Positions 59,147 to 64,000 of a DNA stretch of 64,000 nucleotides are shown piece after piece (within the stretch, counting starts at the first letter, position 1; each line of letters begins with the position of its first letter). The position numbers and the translations under genes were made by a program. The notes below the pieces were generated by a model that did no database searches, had not been told where the DNA came from, and saw only the letters and a list, made by a program, of their open reading frames with translations. The stretch is from ENR-C20 sp942493145 (GTDB lineage: Bacteria; Bacillota; Clostridia; Acetivibrionales; DTU013), in the NCBI GenBank assembly GCA_942493145.1, contig OW818679.1:1550001-1614000 (forward strand). The letters run 5' to 3'.

Positions 59147-59240
59147 GAAAAGCCCCCTCAGACGAGGGGGCTGGCATGGCGAAGCCGTGGCTGGGGGAGA
59201 GACAGTTGGAACCATGCACAACGTATCTCTCCCTCCACCT
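59147..59240 (+). repeat. Palindromic intergenic element between binding-protein and permease genes (cluster 2)
   Basis: AGCCCCCTC (59151-59159) pairs with GAGGGGGCT (59164-59172). Then GGGAGAGA (59195-59202) pairs with TCTCTCCC (59226-59233). The text resembles the small dispersed palindromic elements common in clostridial intergenic regions, though I cannot check copy number. It occupies the same position as the hairpin at 50989-51018 in cluster 1. Confidence 0.6.
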
Positions 59241-59312
59241 CAGTTGGCACATCCCTCATCAGATATAAGGAACCTGATCCAGAAATCCGGACGACTATAA
59301 GGGGGAAGTTAT

Positions 59313-60269
59313 ATGGGCACTTATATCATACGCAGATTAATACAATCTTTTATCTTAGTATTGCTGGTAACCATCTTAATATTTTTCGTGATGCGCGCCT
59401 TGCCTGGTGACCCAGTGCTGGCCTACATCGGTAGCGAATCACTAAAGGGTATTACTCCGGAAGAAATCGCACAAGTACGACATCAGTTTGGGCTGGATCA
59501 GCCCGTCATAGTCCAATATGTCAAATGGATAGCTGGTATTGCCCAGGGTGATTTAGGCAAGTCTATTATTTATCAAACGCCGGTTCTTGATGAAATCGGC
59601 AGAGCTTTGCCCAGAACTCTTTTTATGGGTGCTTTCGCTTTTGTAATCAGTATTATTCTGGGAATTCCTCTAGGAATTATTGCAGCTGTCAGACGTGGTA
59701 AATGGATTGACACAGTAGCAACTTTTATTGCTAACTTTGGTGTTACGGCGCCTACTTTCTGGATAGGAATTTTACTGGTATTGTTATTCGGGCTTAATCT
59801 TGGATGGCTTCCTATCCAAGGCTTCGTATCGCCGTTGGATAATCTGGGACAGAGCATCCGGCATATAATTTTGCCGGTCGTGTGTTTAATGTTGTATCCA
59901 ATGGCAGCCATAGCCCGCCAAACCCGCTCTTCCATGCTGGAAGTTATCCGTCAGGATTATATCAGAACCGCATGGTCCAAGGGTTTGACCGAGAAAAATG
60001 TAATCTTGAGGCATACCGTCAAAAATGGCATTATTCCAGTCATCACATTAATTGGTATAAACATCCGCCAGATATTTGGTGGCGCGGTGCTTATTGAAAA
60101 GATTTTTAATATTCCCGGGATGGGAAGACTCTCGGTAGATGCGCTTTTAAGTGCAGATTATCCAATTGTTCAAGGCGTGATATTGGTAGTAGCGACAGTT
60201 GTTGTATTATCCAGTTTACTGGTTGATATCTCTTATGGCTGGATTGATCCTAGAATACGTTACGAATAG
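59313..60269 (+). CDS. Peptide-type ABC permease, OppB/DppB type (copy 2)
   Basis: This 318-residue paralogue of 51071 has the same length. It starts MGTYIIRRLIQSFILVLLVT and ends DISYGWIDPRIRYE, with the EAA loop RTAWSKGLTEKNVILRHTVK. GGGGGAAG is upstream of ATG. Six helices are expected. Confidence 0.92.
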   Translation: MGTYIIRRLIQSFILVLLVTILIFFVMRALPGDPVLAYIGSESLKGITPEEIAQVRHQFGLDQPVIVQYVKWIAGIAQGDLGKSIIYQTPVLDEIGRALPRTLFMGAFAFVISIILGIPLGIIAAVRRGKWIDTVATFIANFGVTAPTFWIGILLVLLFGLNLGWLPIQGFVSPLDNLGQSIRHIILPVVCLMLYPMAAIARQTRSSMLEVIRQDYIRTAWSKGLTEKNVILRHTVKNGIIPVITLIGINIRQIFGGAVLIEKIFNIPGMGRLSVDALLSADYPIVQGVILVVATVVVLSSLLVDISYGWIDPRIRYE

Positions 60270-60275
60270 AGAGAG

Positions 60276-61184
60276 ATGAAAATAATGACTATAAAAAATG
60301 CAACACATAAAGAAAAGTTGCTGAAAGAATCACCTGTTAAAAAAGAGATAAAACGCATATTCAGGGTTTTGTTGGGACGCAAGCTCGTTACTTTTGGCAT
60401 GGTCGTTTTAATCCTCTTTTTTCTAGTCGCTCTTTTAGCTCCTCTGTTAGCACCATATGATCCCTATGAGGCAAACATGACAGATATTCTTACCCCAATT
60501 TCAGGTAGTCACTTATTTGGAACAGATACTCTTGGCAGGGATGTTTTGACCCGTGTAATCTATGGTTCTCAAACATCACTTGTCGTAGGTCTTGTAGCAG
60601 TGGGACTCGCAGCGGTGATTGGCATGGTGCTTGGATTAATCGCTGGATTCTATGGAGGTATTGTTGATACTATCATTATGCGAATTATGGATGCTATCAT
60701 GTCTGTGCCGACAATACTGCTGGCTGTCACTATTTCCGCTCTCTTGAAAGGGGGCATGAGAAATGTGATTATTTCCATAGGAATATCATTGATACCTTCC
60801 TATGCGAGGTTGATGTGCAGTCAGGTCATGGTTGTGAAACAGAATGACTATATTTTGGCATCGAAGGCTTTCGGTGCTAAAAATATGCGCACTATGTTAA
60901 GCCATATTTTACCGAATTGCTTTCCTCCTCTAATCGTGTTGCTGACAATGCAGGTAGGGCATGCTATTCTGTCTGAAGCCAGTCTCAGTTTCCTTGGCGT
61001 CGGTATAACACCTCCTACAGCCGCTTGGGGCTCTATGGTCAGTGAAGGATACCAGCAATTATTGCGGGCTCCAATTCTATCTATCATTCCAGGGTTAGCA
61101 CTCATGTTGGTAGTATTCTCATTCAACATGGTTGGTGATGGTTTAAGAGATGCACTTGATCCAAAATTAAGAAATACTTTGTAA
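60276..61184 (+). CDS. Peptide-type ABC permease, OppC/DppC type (copy 2)
   Basis: The 302-residue protein carries FGTDTLGRDVLTRVIYGSQT, EAA motif ASKAFGAKNMRTMLSHILP and the C-terminal MVGDGLRDALDPKLRNTL. The start is ATG 60276 or, nine bases on, ATG 60285; the AGAGAGA upstream suits the latter slightly better. It is 6 bp after the OppB-type gene. Confidence 0.9.
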   Translation: MKIMTIKNATHKEKLLKESPVKKEIKRIFRVLLGRKLVTFGMVVLILFFLVALLAPLLAPYDPYEANMTDILTPISGSHLFGTDTLGRDVLTRVIYGSQTSLVVGLVAVGLAAVIGMVLGLIAGFYGGIVDTIIMRIMDAIMSVPTILLAVTISALLKGGMRNVIISIGISLIPSYARLMCSQVMVVKQNDYILASKAFGAKNMRTMLSHILPNCFPPLIVLLTMQVGHAILSEASLSFLGVGITPPTAAWGSMVSEGYQQLLRAPILSIIPGLALMLVVFSFNMVGDGLRDALDPKLRNTL

Positions 61185-61220
61185 GTTATAAAAAATTAAA
61201 GATGCGTTGAGGGAGACAAT

Positions 61221-62225
61221 ATGGCTGTCCTGTTGGAAGTAAAAAATTTAAAGACGCAATTCGATACTGAAGGCGGACTTGTCAAGGCAGTTGACGGCGT
61301 TTCTTATCATATCAATGAACATGAGATCGTCGGCGTAGTTGGAGAAAGTGGCTGCGGCAAATCAGTCAGCCAATTATCTGTATTGCAATTAGTATTTGCA
61401 CCTGGGAAAATTGTTAATGGGGAAATCTTATTTGAAGGAAAAGATTTACTCAAATATCCTGCAAATGGTCCTGAAATGAGGGATATACGCGGAGGCAAAA
61501 TTTCAATAATATTTCAGGAGCCCATGACTTCTCTAAATCCGGTAATGACAGTTAACCAACAACTTTCTGAGACAATGCGGCTTCACCTTGGATTAAGCAA
61601 GGATGAGGCAAGAAAAAGAGCTATAGAGTTGCTAAAAATGGTAGGAATTCCAGCAGCAGAAGGTCGAGTTGATGATTATCCACATCAGTTTAGCGGCGGT
61701 ATGCGCCAGAGAGTGATGATTGCCATGGGGCTTGCCTGTAATCCTAAATTGATTATAGCGGACGAACCTACCACAGCTTTGGATGTAACAACCCAAGCCG
61801 TTTTGCTTGAACTGATGAAAGATATGGTAGGGCGTTTCAATACTTCAATGGTATTGGTTACACATAACCTGGGTATAGTCGCACGCTATGCGCAGAGGAT
61901 ATATGTTATGTATGCCGGAAGAGTAGTTGAGTCTGGGACCACCAAGGATATTTTTGCCCACCCAAGTCACCCCTATACTATAGGTTTATTAAGGTGCATA
62001 CCACGATTGGATGACTCCAATAATCAGAAACTGGTTCCCATAGAAGGTTTTACACCAAATCTGGTGAATTTGCCCGAAACATGTGCGTTTTTGCCCAGAT
62101 GTCCGTATCGTACAGATCGTTGTGAAAAGGAACCATGGCCGAAATTAACTAAGATTCATGATCAGCATGAAGCAGCCTGTTTTGTGGATATGGAGGGTAA
62201 AATCAATGGAATCGAGTCAAGATAA
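61221..62225 (+). CDS. Peptide-type ABC ATPase, OppD/DppD type (copy 2)
   Basis: The 334 residues are the same length as copy 1. Motifs: GESGCGKSVSQLS, FSGGMRQRVMIAMGLA, IIADEPTTALD, VTHNLG, and the Cys-bearing CAFLPRCPYRTDRCE near the C-terminus. It overlaps the next gene by 20 bp. Confidence 0.93.
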   Translation: MAVLLEVKNLKTQFDTEGGLVKAVDGVSYHINEHEIVGVVGESGCGKSVSQLSVLQLVFAPGKIVNGEILFEGKDLLKYPANGPEMRDIRGGKISIIFQEPMTSLNPVMTVNQQLSETMRLHLGLSKDEARKRAIELLKMVGIPAAEGRVDDYPHQFSGGMRQRVMIAMGLACNPKLIIADEPTTALDVTTQAVLLELMKDMVGRFNTSMVLVTHNLGIVARYAQRIYVMYAGRVVESGTTKDIFAHPSHPYTIGLLRCIPRLDDSNNQKLVPIEGFTPNLVNLPETCAFLPRCPYRTDRCEKEPWPKLTKIHDQHEAACFVDMEGKINGIESR

Positions 62226-63204
62226 TATCTTACTGGATGTAAAGCATCTTAAGTTGTATTTTCCAGTCGTACGTGGACTGATGCGTAAAAAAGTAGCGGA
62301 AGTAAAGGCAGTGGATGATGTCAGTTTTAATGTTCGTGTTGGAGAGACCCTGGGACTGGTTGGTGAGAGTGGCTGTGGTAAAACATCAGTAGGGAAAGGC
62401 ATTTTAAGACTTTTTGAACCTACGTCCGGCGAGGTGTTTTTTGAAAATGAAAATATTTTGAAGCTCCCGCCAAATAAAATGAGGTTATTACGACGAAAGA
62501 TGTCGATTATCTTTCAAGACCCTTATAGTTCGCTTGATCCACGAAAAACCGCAGGGAGTATTGTCGGTGAACCGTTATTAATACATGGAATGGTTAAGAA
62601 CAAGTCAGAGTATAACGAAAGAATTGAAAGTTTATTCCGTCGGGTTGGTTTAGATCCCAGCATGGCAGGGCGGTTTCCCCATGAATTCAGTGGAGGACAG
62701 AGACAACGCATTGGAATTGCTCGGGCTTTGGCATGTGAACCATCGTTAATCATCTGTGATGAAGCCATATCCGCACTGGATGTGTCCATTCAGGCGCAAA
62801 TCATTAATTTACTACAAGAGATGCAGGAACAAGTGGAAGGGTTGACATATATTTTTATTGCCCATGATTTATCAGTTGTCAAGCATATAAGCGATCGAGT
62901 GGCAGTAATGTACCTGGGACACATAGTAGAGATAACGGATTCAGCATCACTTTACAGCAATCCGCTTCATCCCTATACTAAAGCATTGTTAGCAGCTGTG
63001 CCTATCGCGGATCCATTCATTGAGGAGAAGCGGGAACGTTTTCTGCTCTCAGGGGAGGTTCCCAGTCCTCTAAACCCGCCCACCGGATGTCCCTTTCACC
63101 CACGCTGTTCTGAAGCTTTACCGGAATGCAGTAAAATTGCCCCTCAACTTAAAAGTCTCGGTAATGGCCATGAGGTTTCTTGTATCCGTGTTAATGGTAT
63201 ATGA
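62206..63204 (+). CDS. Peptide-type ABC ATPase, OppF/DppF type (copy 2)
   Basis: ATG 62206 follows GGAGGG by 8 bp; the frame upstream to 62158 overlaps the OppD-type gene and lacks a site. The product has 332 residues with GESGCGKTSVGKGIL, FSGGQRQRIGIARAL, IICDEAISALDVS (Ala replaces the usual Pro after Glu) and CPFHPRCSEAL. Confidence 0.92.
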   Translation: MESSQDNILLDVKHLKLYFPVVRGLMRKKVAEVKAVDDVSFNVRVGETLGLVGESGCGKTSVGKGILRLFEPTSGEVFFENENILKLPPNKMRLLRRKMSIIFQDPYSSLDPRKTAGSIVGEPLLIHGMVKNKSEYNERIESLFRRVGLDPSMAGRFPHEFSGGQRQRIGIARALACEPSLIICDEAISALDVSIQAQIINLLQEMQEQVEGLTYIFIAHDLSVVKHISDRVAVMYLGHIVEITDSASLYSNPLHPYTKALLAAVPIADPFIEEKRERFLLSGEVPSPLNPPTGCPFHPRCSEALPECSKIAPQLKSLGNGHEVSCIRVNGI

Positions 63205-63298
63205 GCCCGGAGACGTTACGACCGGTTGATTGTTACAGGTGATAGCGGGCTGGATGATCGGGGCTGCCGGAAACAAATGAAGCACGGAGGATGGAAAG

Positions 63299-64000
63299 AT
63301 GAAAATTGCGTTTATTGGAATGGGAGAAGCCGGAACTGTATTTTCCACAGGGCTTGCCGTCGGGGGAGCCGAGGTGGCCGGCTATGACCTGCTTATGGAA
63401 AAACCAGAGGAAATGTGGCGTTTCGACGCTGTGAAAAATGCCGGAGTGAAGCTCACGGCAAACGCGGGAGAGGCCGCTGAAGGAGCCGCAATCGTCATTG
63501 CGGCGACGCAGGAGCACCTTACAGTCCAGACGGCGGAATCTGTTAAAGAGCACCTTAAACCTGGACAGATCTACCTTGAGCTCAACTCATCAGATCCCAT
63601 CGTCAAAGGCAAGATCCGCGACTTGCTGGCCGGCATCGACGTTGTTGACGGAGCGATCATGCACGCTTCTGTTGCCGCGAAAAAGCACAGGACGTCCGTT
63701 TACGTTTCCGGAGCACGCGGGCAGGAGGTCGCTGATAAGCTCAACAAGTACGGCATGAACGTCACCTTTGTAGACAAGACCTTCGGTGCCGCCTCCGGCA
63801 TTAAAATCATCCGCGGCATCATCATGAAGGGAATCGAGGCTCTGGCCATGGAAAGCGTCCATGCGGCAAGCTGTCTCGGCATACAGGACAGCTTCCTTGC
63901 AGAGATCTACAAGACCTTCCGCGAAACGAACTTTGAAAACAAGCTGTATGAGATGATTACCACCAACCCAAATCATGCCTACCGGCACGGCGAAGAGACC
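63299..64000 (+). CDS. NAD(P)-dependent 6PGDH/3-hydroxyisobutyrate-dehydrogenase-like protein, partial at window edge
   Basis: ATG 63299 has GGAGG 8 bp upstream. The 234 codons in the window remain open at the edge. The N-terminal Rossmann motif is FIGMGEAGTVFS. The second domain (IKIIRGIIMKGIEALAMESV) has the Arg/Lys pattern of DUF1932-type 6-phosphogluconate dehydrogenase relatives rather than of true Gnd. It likely reduces or oxidises a beta-hydroxy acid linked to the aldolase product. The gene is G+C-rich like cluster 1, unlike cluster 2 immediately upstream. Confidence 0.8.
   Translation, partial: MKIAFIGMGEAGTVFSTGLAVGGAEVAGYDLLMEKPEEMWRFDAVKNAGVKLTANAGEAAEGAAIVIAATQEHLTVQTAESVKEHLKPGQIYLELNSSDPIVKGKIRDLLAGIDVVDGAIMHASVAAKKHRTSVYVSGARGQEVADKLNKYGMNVTFVDKTFGAASGIKIIRGIIMKGIEALAMESVHAASCLGIQDSFLAEIYKTFRETNFENKLYEMITTNPNHAYRHGEET

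Overview
The window looks like a chromosomal segment of an anaerobic, probably spore-forming member of the Clostridia (Firmicutes). The signs are strong purine-rich ribosome binding sites, GTG/TTG starts, spore-lytic type LysM-GH18 and LysM-VanY enzymes, TRAP and sugar-ABC uptake systems, Fic and RelE-type toxin modules, and many insertion-sequence relics (IS6, IS3 and IS1182 types). Base composition varies: the first peptide-type ABC cluster (49-55 kb), the metallo-beta-lactamase gene and the last gene are visibly richer in G+C at third codon positions than their surroundings.

Layout. 0-2 kb: IS6-type fragments, a 51-residue small protein and a hypothetical fragment. 2-8.5 kb: a TetR repressor divergent from a flavoprotein / iron-sulfur dehydrogenase pair, two tandem AttH/CrtC-like proteins and a small protein that is a free-standing copy of their C-terminal domain. 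8.9 kb: first of three near-identical tRNA-Ala-like sequences with a hairpin in place of a normal D-arm. 9.3-26 kb: an AraC regulator, a repeat lipoprotein and a long hexuronate operon (sugar ABC transporter, tagaturonate epimerase, GH3 hydrolase, UxaC, HAD hydrolase, 6-phosphogluconate dehydrogenase, mannonate oxidoreductase, LarA-like epimerase). A shared 65-bp promoter block sits upstream of both the lipoprotein and the operon. 26.2-27.4 kb: a Fic toxin-antitoxin pair bracketed by the other two tRNA-like copies. 27.7-30.8 kb: a glycosyltransferase with a divergent TetR, a truncated reductase, and a Phd/RelE-type pair. 30.8-39 kb: a divergent response regulator and histidine kinase, a TRAP transporter with an SDR enzyme, and an orphan sugar-binding lipoprotein. 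39.7-44.2 kb: XRE regulators, a YxlEFG-like ABC module and an IS1182 fragment. 44.3-47 kb: two cell-wall hydrolases. 47.1-64 kb: a LysR regulator followed by two paralogous clusters (DapA-type aldolase plus a five-gene Opp/Dpp transporter), with a metallo-beta-lactamase fold protein between them and a 3-hydroxyisobutyrate/6PGDH-like dehydrogenase running off the right edge.

How the genes fit together. The hexuronate operon has isomerase, epimerase and reductase steps to D-mannonate but no mannonate dehydratase or KDG kinase/aldolase. Instead it carries a nickel-pincer (LarA) family epimerase and 6-phosphogluconate dehydrogenase. This suggests mannonate is epimerised at C2 to gluconate and routed into the pentose phosphate pathway. 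The two aldolase-Opp clusters share an almost identical 134-bp leader with a LysR-type box and are probably one regulon. The most unusual non-coding signal is the three-copy tRNA-Ala-like RNA, two copies of which are followed by hairpins that covary.
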